In this document: positions 21,215-34,340 of the stretch, piece by piece
How positions within the stretch are numbered: position 1 is the stretch's first letter
Layout: the number at the start of each line of letters is the position of its first letter
NCBI RefSeq assembly: GCF_020379485.1
Contig: NC_063442.1
Span: 17,928,732 to 17,992,731 of the forward strand
Length of the DNA stretch: 64,000 nucleotides
Direction: 5' to 3'
Source: Brassica napus
Lineage: Eukaryota; Streptophyta; Magnoliopsida; Brassicales; Brassicaceae
Translations under genes and position numbers: made by a program
Notes under the pieces: generated by a model
What the model saw: only the letters and a program-made list of their open reading frames with translations
Told to the model about the DNA's origin: nothing
Databases searched by the model: none

Positions 21215-23768
21215 AGATATTCCATGGCTGGGTGGAATCCAGAAGAATGAAGAATAAAGTCCATTCCTTACTAGATGGAGCAGGTGTTAACGTTTTGATG
21301 AAGAAGAGATGAGAGCAGTGGCGGTCGCTTATTTTAATGATCTCTATCAGTCGTCTGGGAGTGTAGATGTGACAGAACTTCTGCAAGGTATGGCTCCAAG
21401 AAAAACTGATCGTATGAATAGAGATCTTAGCAGACCGATCTCGGATACTGAAATTACAAAAGCAGTCAAAGCGTTGAAGAGTGATAGTACCCCTGGAGTG
21501 GATGGCATGAGTGGTTATTTCTTTAAGAATTTCTGGAGCATTGTGAGGACTAGAGTCATCCAGGAGGTTCGAGGGTTTTTTGAGTCAGGTCAACTCCCTG
21601 TGGACTGGAACTTTACAGAGCTGTGTCTACTACCTAAAGTCCCGAACCCAAACCAGATGAAGGACTTAAGGCCCACCAGTCTGTGCTCAGTGGTTTACAA
21701 AATTGTTTCCAAGATTCTTTGTGATCGGCTGAAGGTGGTTTTACCGTGTATTGTCTCACCTACGCAAGGGGCGTTTGTAGAGGGTAGGCTCATCTCAGAT
21801 AACCTTCTGATTGCCCATGAAATGGTCCATGGATTGAAAACAAATCCTACCTGTAAATCAGAGTTCATTGCCATCAAAACTGACATATCTAAGGCGTATG
21901 ACAGAGTTGAATGGGACTTCTTGGAAGCTCTTTTTCACAAGATGAGCTTTCACTCGCAATGGATTGTTTGGATTATGGGTTGTGTTAGATCAGTATCATA
22001 TTCTGTGTTACTCAATGGGCAGTCTTATGGTCACATTACTCCAAGAAGAGGCATTAGACAAGGTGATCCACTTTCGCATTTTCTCTTCATCATGTGTGCA
22101 GAAGCGTTAGTTCACAAAATGAACCAAGCAGAGCTAAGCAAGCTCTACTCGCCAAACAAGCTTGGAGATTACTGAATGAACCCACAAGTCTGCTGGCCAG
22201 AATATATAAAGGGAGATATTTTGCAAAGTCAGACATATTAGAATGTGGCAAAGGGTACAGACCATCGTATGCTTGGCGTAGCATCATCTTTGGGAGGGAC
22301 TTGTTGAAACAGGGTTTAATCAAGTCTATTGGAAACGGCAAAACAACATTTGTCTAGTCACAGAACTGGATGATGGAGGACGCACAGCGCAGGCCTATCA
22401 ACAAACAGCAAGATATTGCAGTCAACCTCAAAGTCTCAGCTCTAATGGATGGGTATGGTCACTAGGATCGCAACATTTTGAGCCATCTATTCCCTGAGAA
22501 CGAAATGCAGGGCATTCTAAAGATGCAAGTAGGTAATGCTGTTGATCGTGAGATTTGGGCTTTTTCAAAAAAATGGAGCTTATACTGTGAAGAGTGGATA
22601 TGAGCTCGCTTCTAAAGTGAGGGAAACGATGGCATTACAAGATGCATCAACGCAGCCTGAAGCTCTAGAACTGAAACGAAGCATTTGGAAAGTCCCAACA
22701 GTTCCAAAAATATGTAACTTCTTGTGGCGAGCGACCTCGGGAGCCTTAGCAGTTGCAGAAAGATTGCACACTAGAGGTATGCATTTGGATTCTCGGTGTA
22801 AGTGTGTTTGAAAGATGGTGAATCCATTGAACACGTCTTGTTCAAGTGTGATGTGGCACAGGAAGCTTGGGCTATAGCTGGTTTCCAACCTCTATCTAAC
22901 TTCAATTCTATGTCTTTGGTAGAGCTTATGTCTGTGTATTTGCGCATGATGTCTTCTGACTCTATTCCTGAAAGACATAGAAGATCTATCCCATGGATTC
23001 TTTGGGCTATATGGAAGAACAGAAATATGTTTCTGAATGCTGATATACAAGAATCACTAATCTTCCACATTCAACAAGCTATTGAAGAAGCCCGTCTTTG
23101 GAATGAGGTAAACTTGAGACAGGAACCTGTAGACAATCTTGGTCTGAATGGAGAGAAGAAGAGATGGGAAGCGCCCTTAATTGGTGTGGTCAAGTGTAAT
23201 TTACACTCGAATTGGCGTAATGATAAGCTTCATTGTGGTGTGGCTTATATTATCAGAGATCACCAAGGTAACGTTCTTCATCATGCTAGAGACGCCATCA
23301 CCTCTTCACCTAATAAGCTCACGTTGGAGCTCAGATGTCTGATCTGGACACTACGTAGTATGAAAGACTTGGGGTATACAGAAATAGTGAGTGGTTCAGA
23401 TTTTAAAGATGTTGGTGAGGCTGTTAAGCGACCGAATGATTGGCCTCGGTTTCACATTTTTCTTCGAGAGATACAAGAGTTATGCTTGATGTTTCAATCA
23501 GTGGTTTTTGAAACAGAATCTATCTTATCGAATCAGATAGGAAGGGAGATTGCTAGGAGTGTCCTTCGTGATGGCCGGTTCAATTCGTATCTGGCTTTAG
23601 GAGGTCCAGCCTGACTACATCAGAGAATCTTGAGAGAAGCCTCTTCAAACTGCTCGTAGACCTTGTATAGGTTGAGTATTTGGACTGTGTTGTTTCTTTT
23701 TAGCTTGAGCTATATCTTTTGTATGGACTATTGTTTCATTTTCATTCCAATGAAGTTGTTAAAAAATT
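21215..23768 (+). mobile_element. 5'-truncated L1-type LINE
   Basis: A perfect 14-bp target duplication TAGTTTTGTGTTTA flanks it (21201-21214 and 23769-23782), and a short A-run precedes the right copy, as expected after target-primed reverse transcription. Coding order is RT fragment, zinc-binding RT-associated region, then RNase H-like domain. The endonuclease domain is absent because of 5' truncation. An internal deletion and later stops make it inactive. Confidence 0.92.
21309..23614 (+). pseudogene. LINE ORF2 remnant: reverse transcriptase, zf-RVT, RNase H-like
   Basis: Frame 21309-22175 encodes RT fingers and palm: DSTPGVDGMSGYFFKNFW, LLPKVPNPNQMKDLRPTSLC, IKTDISKAYDRVEWDFLEAL (motif A Asp) and GHITPRRGIRQGDPLSHFLF (motif B). 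Next should come the Y/F-A-D-D catalytic loop. Instead the frame jumps near 22135 into sequence that in another frame reads AKQAWRLLNEPTSLLARIYK, the C-terminal connection region, so the catalytic aspartates are deleted. Frames at 22536-22811 and 22802-23614 give the zf-RVT region (WKVPTVPKICNFLWRATSG, C-x-C and HVLFKCDVAQEAW) and an RNase H-like domain (VKCNLHSNWRNDKLHCGVAY), separated by a stop. At least two stops or shifts and the deletion make it dead. Confidence 0.9.
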
Positions 23769-23954
23769 TAGTTTTGTGTTTACATACTGCTGGCTATGTA
23801 CTTTTTCAACACGGTATTTGATATTTTCCAAACCTCTATTCAATTTCAAAGTACATCCGTTTTGATGTAACTTTTAGTTCTTAATAAAGTCATATTTCTT
23901 TTATTTCCGTATGATATTTGCTCGGACCACAAGTGATTTAAATTGAATTCATTA

Positions 23955-24558
23955 CTAGATTTTGACTCGCGCTTTCAAAACGCGGGTTTATTATTTTTTT
24001 TTTCAATTGACAAATATTTAGTAAATGTCATATTTTCATATATTTGTGTTTTATTTTATAAAAGACTTAAACTTTTTATCTTTATTTATCGTATTTCATT
24101 TTAAATGACTATTTATGTTTAAAAATTAAACTTTATTTCTTTAATGAATTAAGTTGGTATAACTTTGATAAATTAATTTTATTATGTGGTTAATATTTTG
24201 TAAAAAAAATTAAATACTTTTAATAAAGATTTATACTTTTCAATGAAAAATTCAATTTTTTTATGCTTAAATTATATTAAGAAAATAAAAAAATAATAAT
24301 TAAGAATAGTTGAAAAAAAAAATATTTGAACTTGGACTCAATGGCCCAAAGGAAAAAAATGTGAGAATTGGATCTGATTTCTTAATCGGCTCAAATGGCC
24401 CAAGAGAGATTTGATGTGGGCTGGATCCGAAAAAATGATTCAATATAGATGTGTTATTAATATTACTGGATTGCCTTTAATAATACATGCAATGTTAATA
24501 AAGATAAGGACAAGCCAAGGTAAAAAAGACAATAAAATCATGATTTAATAGTATAAAT
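23955..24558 (-). mobile_element. Small Helitron (H6)
   Basis: The minus-strand 3' end is CTAG at 23958-23955, with TCAAAAT and a GC-rich imperfect hairpin (GCGCGAG against CGCGGG) before it, the same 3' design as H3. The 5' side near 24558 reads TATACTATTAAATCATGATT, followed by TACCTTGGCTTGTCC, typical of a Brassicaceae Helitron head. The initial TC seems mutated to TT, so the left terminus of the strand is approximate. It contains TGGCCCAA/TTGGGCC-type words and no coding sequence. Confidence 0.6.
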
Positions 24559-27180
24559 ATATACCATCTGTAGAGCTGTTTGAAAACTATGGTTCTTAAT
24601 TAAATAAAATTATCAACGATGAAACTTTCTTTCCCACTAATAGAAAACCTCAAAATTTGTAATCACTCTCCTTATATGATTGTAACTTAGATAATGGTGT
24701 AGTAATTAAAAGACAACTATCATCATAAGCAGCCGAACCAAAGTTGAAGTCTTCTTCGTCGTCACTCACTCGTCAATTAATTAAGTTAAATTATTATTTT
24801 TTTAATTAAGAGTAGTGTGAAGTAGTCTTTAATGGCTAACTAGATTTTAACTAAATTATTACAAATGTTTTAAATATATAATTTCTATTTTGGTGTTATA
24901 TATTGTGTAATTCTATAATATTATTGTTTATATTTTTTATTCGGCATTATTAATATATAGTGATTTGTTTGATACATTTTGCTTTGTTATTAATTTTTAT
25001 TACTTACTAATATATTTTCGAGTTAGGTACAATAAAATAACAATATGAAATAATTAAATAGAGAACCTCTTTCAAAATATGTTTTTTTAATTTATACATT
25101 TTGCATATACTATATTTTTAAATTTTATTTATTTATATTATAGAAAAGAAATATGCTTAAGATAAGAGGGGTAGCACCATCTTATTCTCTTCGCGAGAAC
25201 TTCCGGATCGAAGAAGCATTCGGAACGGGCTACACGTTCATTTCGTTGGTGGAAACGATCTAATCCATTCAGGTCTTCGGTTAAAAACGAATTGATAATC
25301 TATATTTCGTGTTTAAGAAATATACTTTAACATATAGCCATTTTATTATTTTACAGAATTTATAAGTAAAAACATTGTTTTGATAGCCTTATTGTTTTAA
25401 TAAATTTTATATATAGTCGTATCTATCATATTATTTTACTAAAATTTATTGATATAGTATATTTGGGATGTTATGATATTAAGTTTTATTATTTTTAAAT
25501 TAAGACTTCAAAATATCAGATTGCTTTAATTTTTACAATATATAGTTAATTTGTTTCGTAGTTCATTTCAAAAAGTTATTTTTTTTAATTATCTATAGTT
25601 TTATCTTTTGTAAAATTTGAAATATTATCATTTTGACTTTGAATATGTATTTTCAAAATTTTATAATTTGTCAGAAAACTTTGGAAAATTACAAAATTAT
25701 TTTTGAGTTTGGAACATTAAATAAATTTTGAATTTTTTTTGGTTACTACATTTATATCTTATTTTTAAAAAATTATTAAAACTTTTGGCAATATTTTAAA
25801 ACAATTCCCAACATATTTTGTTATTATTAAAATAAAAATAAATTTATAATTAAAATTTGATTTGTCATTAATATTTTAACTGAATTACTAAAATTTCATA
25901 GTTTTCTAATATGTTATTTTTTAAATAGTATATGAACTAAAAGTTATTATATACTATTATATTTGGTATAAAAACATATTGTACACCATATATTGTTGAG
26001 AGTTACAAAATAAAAAAAAGAAAATATATAATTGTAGATATAAAAGATTTTTTTTGTCAACAGATATAAAAGATTAACCTATGTTAATTCATTTATTTTT
26101 AATATTATATAGTTTAATTTTAATCCAGTTTAATGATGAGTGATAATTTATTTAAATAAAAAACATATATAAAATTTTTTAGTTTACCTATTTTAGTATA
26201 TTTTCATATTTAATTCATATAGTGCTGCTATTTTTTTATATAATACATAATTTAATTACAGAATTTATAAAAATAGTATAAAATTTGTATTTTCTTGTTT
26301 TATAATAAAATTTTAGTTAACATTGATTTATATAATAAATTTTTATAAAAACATTTTTATTTTTATGATAAAATTTTGTAAGATTCTTTCTCAACATATT
26401 TTGTTATAATTATAATAAAATTCAAATTTATAGTTGGTTTATTATTAGGAAAATTTGGAGAAATACATTTATATGAGATTTAAATTTGAAAACTACACCA
26501 TTACTTAATTGTTTTTGGTAAAATACAGTTTTGTATATGTAAATTTAGTAAATGATCCTATCTGAATAATTAATATTGTTGTCAAATTTTTTTTATCACC
26601 TATAATTTATGTAGTATTTAAATTAACAGGTTCAACAAGAATATTATCTAAAGAATATCTTTAAAAAATATATTTTAAATTTTTATCGAAGAAAAAGAAA
26701 AGTGTAGTGTGTACTCTTATCCGTGATTTTTTATTCTTTAGTTTTATAAAGCATTTTCTCTTTTTTTTTAGGCTAGATTTTCCTCTTCCTCTCATTCATC
26801 ACAGATTTGTCAACTGTTCATTAATGTTCTTAAGTATAATTTGATTTTTTTAACTCATCATAACAAATCTGAGTAGTCATTTAAAACTTAATTGATAGAG
26901 ACCTGTAGCAAGAATGAATATGTTTGTATAAGATATTCATTGATATATTTATACAGAGACGAATCCAGAATTTTTTTTAGTGGGTGTACAGTGATTAATA
27001 TCAAAAAAAAAAGTGTAGATATCAAATTGTGAACTATTAATAGAATATTTTTCAAATTATTTTTTATTATTAATGTAAATAATCAAATATGTTATATTAA
27101 CTATTTTTTTAAGTATGTCTTGTAACGACTTGTTAATAGTAAATACAAATAGAAGCCTAAATTAATAAATTAGAAGCAAA
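24559..27180. other. Very AT-rich intergenic DNA upstream of PLD gamma
   Basis: No gene is seen. Long A/T tracts dominate. A GC-balanced island at about 25163-25275 stands out (TTCGCGAGAACTTCCGGATC, GAACGGGCTACACGTTC); it translates without a convincing domain and has a stop. A short repeat-like segment starts near 26950 (GACGAATCCAGAA, then GTGGGTGTACA), a motif common in crucifer dispersed repeats. Confidence 0.45.
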
Positions 27181-27399
27181 GAACGGGTCATCAACGGCAG
27201 CCAAAGAAAGATCTTAAGATTCACAGCTCACTTTTTCCGATTCTTCCGTTTCTAGTCAACGCTCCCCTTCCTTTCCTCTCTCCTTCTTCTCTCCAAAGTT
27301 CACAACGTTTTAGATCTCAATCTTGATTACCCGCCAAGTGTTTGATCTTTTTGTGTTCTGGGTTTTCGATCTTACTACTGAAAGTCTCAACCTTTAGTG
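27181..27399 (+). promoter_or_regulatory. PLD gamma proximal promoter and 5' leader
   Basis: The base composition changes sharply from AT-rich repeat to a C/T-rich leader (CTTTCCTCTCTCCTTCTTCTC, about 27270-27292) just before the start codon, as in many plant 5' UTRs. A GTG directly precedes the ATG and is not used. No TATA box was assigned with confidence. Confidence 0.4.
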
Positions 27400-30300
27400 A
27401 TGGCGCATCATCCAATTTACACAGAGACTCTCTCAATGGGAGGAGGGTCAAGCCACGGTTTCGGGCAGCAACCCGTGCCCTTTGCCACCAGCAGCGGATC
27501 TTTGCGTGTAGAGCTGCTGCACGGTAACTTAGACATTTGGGTTAAAGAAGCCAAACACCTTCCCAACATGGACGGCTTCCACAACCGTCTCGGTGGGATG
27601 CTGTCCGGTCTAACCAGGAGGAACACTAGCAAAGATGAGAAGCCCTCCAAGATCACGAGCGACCCTTACGTGACCGTCTCCATCTCAGGCGCTGTCATCG
27701 GCAGAACCTTCGTGATCAGCAACAGCGAGAACCCTGTGTGGATGCAGCACTTCGACGTCCCCGTGGCTCACAGCGCTGCTGAAGTTCACTTTGTGGTGAA
27801 AGACAGCGACATCATCGGGTCACAGATCATGGGAGCTGTCGGAATCCCAACGGAGCAGCTGTCTTCAGGGAACAGAATCGAAGGGTTTTTTCCGATACTG
27901 AACAGTAGTGGGAAGCCTTGCAAACAGGGAGCCGTGTTGAGTTTGTCAGTTCAATACACTCCGATTGAAAGGATGAGGCTTTACCAGATGGGTGTTGGTT
28001 TTGGTAACGAGTGTGTTGGAGTTCCCGGTACTTACTTCCCTTTGAGGAAAGGCGGTAGGGTTACTCTGTACCAGGATGCTCATGTTGATGACGGTACGCT
28101 TCCGAGTGTGTATCTTGACGGTGGTGTGCAGTATAGACATGGGAAGTGCTGGGAGGATATGGCTGATGCGATTAGGCAGGCGAGGAGGTTGGTTTATATT
28201 ACTGGTTGGTCGGTTTACCATCCGGTTAGGCTGGTTCGTCGGAATAATGATCCCACTGATGGTACATTAGGGGATTTGCTGAAAGCCAAGTCTCAAGAAG
28301 GTGTTAGAGTGTTGGTTTTGGTGTGGGATGATCCTACTTCAAGGAGCCTTCTTGGGTTCAAAACTGTAAGAATCTCCCTGACAACAAGAACATGTTATAG
28401 TAACTATATGTTATAGTAACTATAGCATTGTTGACATGTTTTTAGTACTAACTGAAGCAACAATTCATTTATTTATTTAATGAAAGATGGTGTTTTGTTG
28501 CTATGTAGCAAGGAGTTATGAACACAAGCGATGAAGAGACTCGCCGGTTCTTCAAGCATTCTTCAGTGCAAGTTCTTCTTTGTCCAAGATCTGGAGGGAA
28601 AGGTCACAGCTTCGTAAAGAAATCTGTAAGATTCTCAATAGTTACTGCATACTGCTTAATCTCCCTTTATGTATAAGCTTCATCAGCTGAATCTTGAGTG
28701 TTATTTTGATGAACAGGAAGTTGGAACTATCTACACACATCATCAGAAAACTGTGATTGTAGATGCTGATGCAGGTCAGAACCGAAGAAAGATCGTAGCT
28801 TTTGTTGGAGGTCTAGACGTGTGCAATGGACGTTTTGATACTCCCAAGCATCCTCTCTTCAGGACACTGAAGACACTCCATAAAGATGACTTCCATAACC
28901 CGAACTTTTTGGTAACCATTTCAAGAAACAACATGTTTGGTTGCAATCTTTCTTTTAGATTCAATGTGAACAACTTTGTTTTTTTTTTTGGTAATAGACT
29001 ACTGCGGATGATGGACCAAGAGAGCCGTGGCATGATCTGCACAGCAAGATCGATGGTCCAGCTGCATATGATGTGCTTGCTAATTTTGAAGAACGCTGGA
29101 GAAAGGCTTCAAAATCTCGCGGATTGGGGAAGTTAAGATCGGCTTCTGATGATTCGTTGCTTTCCATAGAGAGGATTCAAGACATCGTAGGACTATCAGA
29201 AGCTTCTTCTGTTAATGAGAATGATCCAGAGACTTGGCATGCTCAGGTTTTCCGTTCAATTGATTCAAGTTCAGTCAAAGGGTTTCCAAAGGACCCAAAG
29301 GAAGCTACTGGAAGAGTAAGCACAACTCTGAACATTTTGTAACTTGAGTCTTCTTAATCACCAACATGTTTCTACTCTCTACTGATTATATATACTTGTG
29401 GTCACAGAATCTACTGTGTGGGAAGAACATACTCATTGACATGAGCATACACGCGGCTTATGTTAAGGCCATAAGATCTGCTCAGCACTTCATCTACATT
29501 GAGAACCAATATTTTCTTGGATCATCATTCAACTGGGATTCTAACAAGGACTTGGGTAAGTAACTGTGAGCTTTTAAAGGCAAGTTCAGTTACTCAATAG
29601 TTGCTGTAATAACAAAGGAGTTTTGGTATTGCAGGTGCTAACAATCTGATCCCTATTGAAATCGCGCTAAAGATTGCTAACAAAATTAGAGCAAGGGAGA
29701 AGTTTGCTGCTTACATTGTCATTCCAATGTGGCCAGAAGGTGCTCCAACGAGTAACCCTATTCAGAGGATTCTATACTGGCAGGTAAAAATACTCTGCCC
29801 ATTATCTGCTAAATGATCTAATCTCGATTAGTACTGACATCTTTTCATCATATTTTGCAGCACAAAACCATGCAAATGATGTATCAAACCATCCACAAGG
29901 CACTTGTGGAAGTTGGTCTTGATGGTCAGTATGAGCCACAAGACTTTCTCAACTTCTTCTGTCTTGGAACCAGAGAGGTTGCTGATGGAACAGTTAGTGT
30001 ATATAATAGTCCTCGCACTCCACCTAAATCAAACGCAAATGCAAATGCTATACAGGTATGTCTATACTCCCTCCGTTCCAAATTAATTGTCATTCTAGAG
30101 TTTAAATTTTGTTTCATTTTAAGTGTCGTTTTATGTTTTTTTATTGCATTTATTTGCTAGCTTTTCTAATTTTATCCATATTCTTTTAGCTCATCAGTTA
30201 ACATAGACAAATAAACAATGTATTAATTAGTGGTAAAATATGAAATCTAATGATTTTCCTAATATGTGAGAAAAAATCTAAAACGGCAATTAATCTGAAA

Positions 30301-30945
30301 CTGAAGTGAGTATTATTTTAAATGGATGACTCATGTTGAGATATTTGTTCTCGGTTTAATGGACTCCTTTTGTCATTAAATCCAGGTGCAAGCTTTGAAG
30401 AGTAGGAGATTTATGATATATGTTCATTCCAAAGGTATGGTAGTGGATGATGAGTTTGTCTTGATCGGTTCCGCGAATATCAACCAGAGATCCTTGGAAG
30501 GAACTAGAGACACTGAAATCGCCATGGGAGGTTATCAACCACACCATTCATGGGCTAAGAAAGGTTCTCGTCCTCGTGGTCAGGTAAAAGACCAAACTCA
30601 AAAGCTATGTATGTCCTTGAAACGTGTCTTAACCATTTGGTTTTCTTGCAGATCTTTGGATATAGAATGTCGTTGTGGGCAGAACACCTAGGGTTTCTAG
30701 AGCAAGGTTTCGAGGAACCGGAGAACATGGAATGCGTGAGACGAGTTAGGCAATTAAGTGAGCTGAATTGGAGACAGTACGCAGCAGAAGAGGTCACGGA
30801 GATGCAAGGTCATCTTCTTAAGTATCCAGTTCAAGTGGATAGAACAGGGAAAGTAAGTTCTCTCCCTGGATGTGAGACGTTCCCTGATCTCGGTGGCAAG
30901 ATCATAGGCTCGTTCCTTGCTCTCCAAGAAAACCTCACTATATGA
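27400..30945 (+). CDS. PLDGAMMA: Phospholipase D gamma
   Basis: Hydrolyses phospholipids such as phosphatidylethanolamine to phosphatidic acid; gamma isoforms need PIP2 and micromolar calcium, and act at membranes in stress and lipid signalling (family knowledge). Exons: 27400-28365, 28509-28625, 28717-28911, 28998-29315, 29408-29555, 29635-29783, 29861-30055, 30386-30583 and 30652-30945, all GT-AG. The product is 859 aa, normal for the gamma class. An N-terminal C2 domain spans about residues 33-190. The two catalytic HKD motifs are intact: H370-x-K372-x4-D377 ([10 protein letters not shown]) and H710-x-K712-x4-D717 ([20 protein letters not shown]). The end is ENLTI. The start is the first ATG (MAHHPIYTE), preceded by a C/T-rich leader. 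Intron 7 carries a Stowaway MITE. Arabidopsis has three tandem gamma genes at this locus, so which one this matches best is not decidable by eye. Confidence 0.97.
30067..30310. mobile_element. Stowaway-like MITE in PLD gamma intron 7
   Basis: A 244-bp element with ends CTCCCTCCGTTCCAAATTAA and, inverted, CTCACTTCAGTTTCAGATTAA. It is flanked by TA duplications (30065-30066 and 30311-30312). Outer sequence CTCCCTCCGT plus TA target site is the Stowaway/Tc1-mariner signature. It makes up most of a 330-bp intron and leaves both splice sites intact. Confidence 0.85.
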
Positions 30946-33040
30946 AAACTGAAGCTTGCCTTGTAGTATCAACATTTGTTTCTTTTTATTTCTTCCACTT
31001 CAAGAAACCTCTCTGAGTGGGATCTGAATGAAAGTGTGACTTTAGGGTTTAATTGTGCTTTTAAAAAAAATTACGAGATGTAAAATTCTTCATTACAGTT
31101 GATCGTAGTGTGCGTTTTGGATTTCTGTGCTAGTCCATCTAATCTCGTTAGCTTGTTTAACATTTTGGATATACATTTTCGTATTCTCCCTAATAATTTT
31201 TAAACTAAACTATTATATTCATTTCATTTTATATGATGTGTTAGTTAAACATGTGGATATACACTAATAATTCAAAAGATCATTAAAATATCATATAAGA
31301 ACAGGAGGATAAACAATTTGATTCAAATTGTTTATATCTATTTAGTATTATTCATTACTGCTTCAAAAATTAAAATTTTAATTTGTGCAAAATTTTCTAA
31401 AACTATATTGAATGGGTAGTGTTTGTATCCCCCCATCTTCTGTAAATATCATCAAGTTCTTTATACAAAAACTACAGATTGTGATGACGTACACAGTATC
31501 GAACCTACCTACTTTCATCACGTGTATAAACCACAAGTCTTGTGTACTATCGATCGTTTTATTTAAGTTGGGTCCCACAAAATCGAAATGTAATCCGACG
31601 GTCTCTAATTGGTAGATAGTACATTCTTAATAATGTTACAGCAATTTCTGGTAACTAAATCTGACGATAGAGGTATGACAAATCGTAATCGGACGGTGAC
31701 GGAGATTCCAATGTCAAGGGAGATCGTTACCTTTCAGAAAAGGACATTGTTTCACTTACTTCAAGAAGTCATTGGAATCCCACCATGCTCTGTCTGATCT
31801 GGTAAAACACCTAATTATCAATTAAAAAAAACAAACTTGTCTGTTTCTTTTTAAAATTTAAGTAGTATTGTTAATGGTATATCATTCTCCATGAAAAGCT
31901 ACGGTGTTCACGCATGTGGAAATCTGGTGTGATGCAGATTCGAATTCGGATCTTTTAGAGATTCACGGAACATCTTGACCATCCGACCACAGACGCATGG
32001 TTAACTTTAAGTTTAAAGTAATGTTTTTTATTGAAACAAATTAAGTATTGTTGTTAAAGTTGACAAAAATATAAAATTGTTAAAAAATAGAAATTTATAC
32101 CTAAACACATTTTATCATGTCAATTACACTAACAAAGTGTATTCAAGTCAAAATTTAAGATGATTTGCTGTTATTCCAATATGAACTTTAAAATACCATT
32201 TAACTTCAGTGTTGATTGAACATACTAGAAATGATGTTTTTCATTGAGGTTGAACCAACTCTCACGCGGACTGCTCTACATTCAGGCAAGCCACAAAGTA
32301 TTTGTAAATCCAATATTATTGATTTTTTTTAATTGTAGATTTTCAAGTGTTTTTGGTGTTTCTAGAATGTTTTGGTGGATATTCATTGCTAAAAATAATC
32401 AAATCATATAATTTCATATGAGATTCCAAAGCATTTTTAAACTCATACTAAAATTTCAATTTTATCTAAAATCATCTTAAAACTCATTAAAAATCAATCA
32501 CTTTGAATTCTTCAAATTCAAATTCATCTTAAAACCCATTAAAATACAAATTATACTTGTAAGATACTTTTTAAGATTGATTAGCCTATATTCCTTCTAA
32601 CTAAGTGACAAAATATTACAAAGTAAATAAATAATAAATAATAACATGTGCTATAAATAGTTACCACTTATTCCATTTTTTTGCTTCACTGATAAAGATG
32701 AATTACATCTCTCGTAGAAGGCCTATCGAGTAAATAGAACTCGGCCTAATTGATTTGAAGAGGGCATATGTATAGGTCGACTTGGGAAAAAAAAAAGCAA
32801 GAAGGAGGAGACCTTAGACCAAGAAAAGACATTCACAAACACTGCTTTCCGGCGCAAGAACTAGATTTTCACCTTTTCTTGTTCTTGTCGAATTCATTAA
32901 GTTTTTTATGATTCCAATGTCTTTTCTTGTAATTGATTTATTGTATTTTTACCTTTTTTAACAATCATTTTCATTATATTTGTGTTCATTTAGATTGTAT
33001 TTAAGAGTCTATATTGCATTTTCATATGAATTTATGTTAT
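30946..33040. other. Intergenic DNA downstream of PLD gamma
   Basis: Contains the probable PLD 3' UTR (to about 31120) and then unremarkable AT-rich sequence. Open frames at 31378-31797 show no recognisable protein. No repeat with clear ends was identified. Confidence 0.45.
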
Positions 33041-34340
33041 TTCAGGTTTTTGAGAGACCATATGCAGTTTGAAGCGGTTCTGTCGATTTTGGAGAGGATT
33101 AAGCCATAAAAGTTCAACAAACAGCTTGGCTGAAGGTCTTAAAGATATATTTCGAAGCTTATATTTAGCCACAATATATAAAATTGACTCATCTTTCAGA
33201 TGGAAGTGGTCTCAATCAATTGAAGCTATATTCTAAGAGATGTGGCCAAATTACTGAATTTATGCTGCAAAGAATGAATGACCGCAGACAGAAATCACAG
33301 ACCGAACCCATCCATGAAATCAAGGCAGGACGACTTTTGGAGAAGTATCTCACCGCAGACGAAGCCCGTTTGTGGTCTACATCAATAGTAGTTTTTTTAT
33401 CTATTTTCTTTTGGGTTGACTCAAGCTTGTTGGGTTGACCGGATTCATTTTAAGGCCTATAGAAGAGCATTTTAGGGGGAAATAAACCCTAAGTTACCTG
33501 AGCATAGTTGCTCCTTAGTTTTGTCTTAATATTAAACCTTAGACTTGTGAATCTTGCTTTTGTTTAAGAATTTATTTTGTTTATCTTGTTTACATCTCTC
33601 TGAACTCTTTATTATGCATTTATTTATCATGAGTTTGTGTGATTTAATGAATGTTAGTGAGTATAATTTTTAGAGTTTTTGAGTTTGGTATATTATAGTG
33701 AAAGATGGATGATTTGAGATGCCTAGATCTAGATTAAGATTGTTTGTTGCTTGTTACATGTTCTTAATGCTAGATCAACCTTAGTTGATTTAGAGCTTAA
33801 ATAATTTCATGCTAGAAAAGTGTTTGATGAATATTTGAAGTAACTTAGATGTTTACTCAATGGTAATTGATGCTTAGTGTTAGTAGATTTGTGATTTTAT
33901 TCATTCTTGAATGTATTAGGCTAACAAAAGTTGATGTTTGATGCATGACTAACATATGAATTATTGTCACAAAAGTGAATTAGTCTATTTGAATGTGATA
34001 TATACCTATAAAACTTGCTAGTTGATTATGTCTGGCATCCTAAGTCTTAAATTTATCATCTCTAGTCAATTTCAATTACTTACCAAAACCTTGCATTTCT
34101 TGTATTTTTATAAGTTTGACTTTTGATTGACTTTTTATTTTGGTAATGTCGATCAAAACTTTTTTCTATTTTGCTTAGATTAGTTTGTGTATTATTAATG
34201 TCAATAGGTCTTTATTTTTCTGTGGATTCGATCTTATAGTACCATTATAAGTTTATAACATACAATTTGATTGTGGTATTGCTTGCATAACATGTTAATT
34301 AGTACGTGTGTAAACGCTTAATCAGTTTGTTTAAGTTCTT
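33040..34340 (+). mobile_element. Possible LTR-retrotransposon (Athila/Ty3-like) remnant
   Basis: The sequence has the look of a crucifer Ty3 LTR: a GC-richer block (33230-33480, including GGTTGACCGGATTC and CCTATAGAAGAGCATTTTAG), then a T/A-rich tail ending in CTGTGGATTCGATCTTATAG and TGGTATTGCTTGCATAACAT near 34230-34290. The small frame 33184-33438 lies inside and is not recognised. No paired LTR, PBS or pol sequence was found, so this is a resemblance call only. Confidence 0.3.

Noticed and set aside
28776..29167. Minus-strand genes overlapping PLD gamma
   Set aside because: Shadow frames of the PLD exons.
31378..31797. Small genes downstream of PLD gamma
   Set aside because: Three short frames without domains or conserved start context; probably chance frames in the intergenic region.
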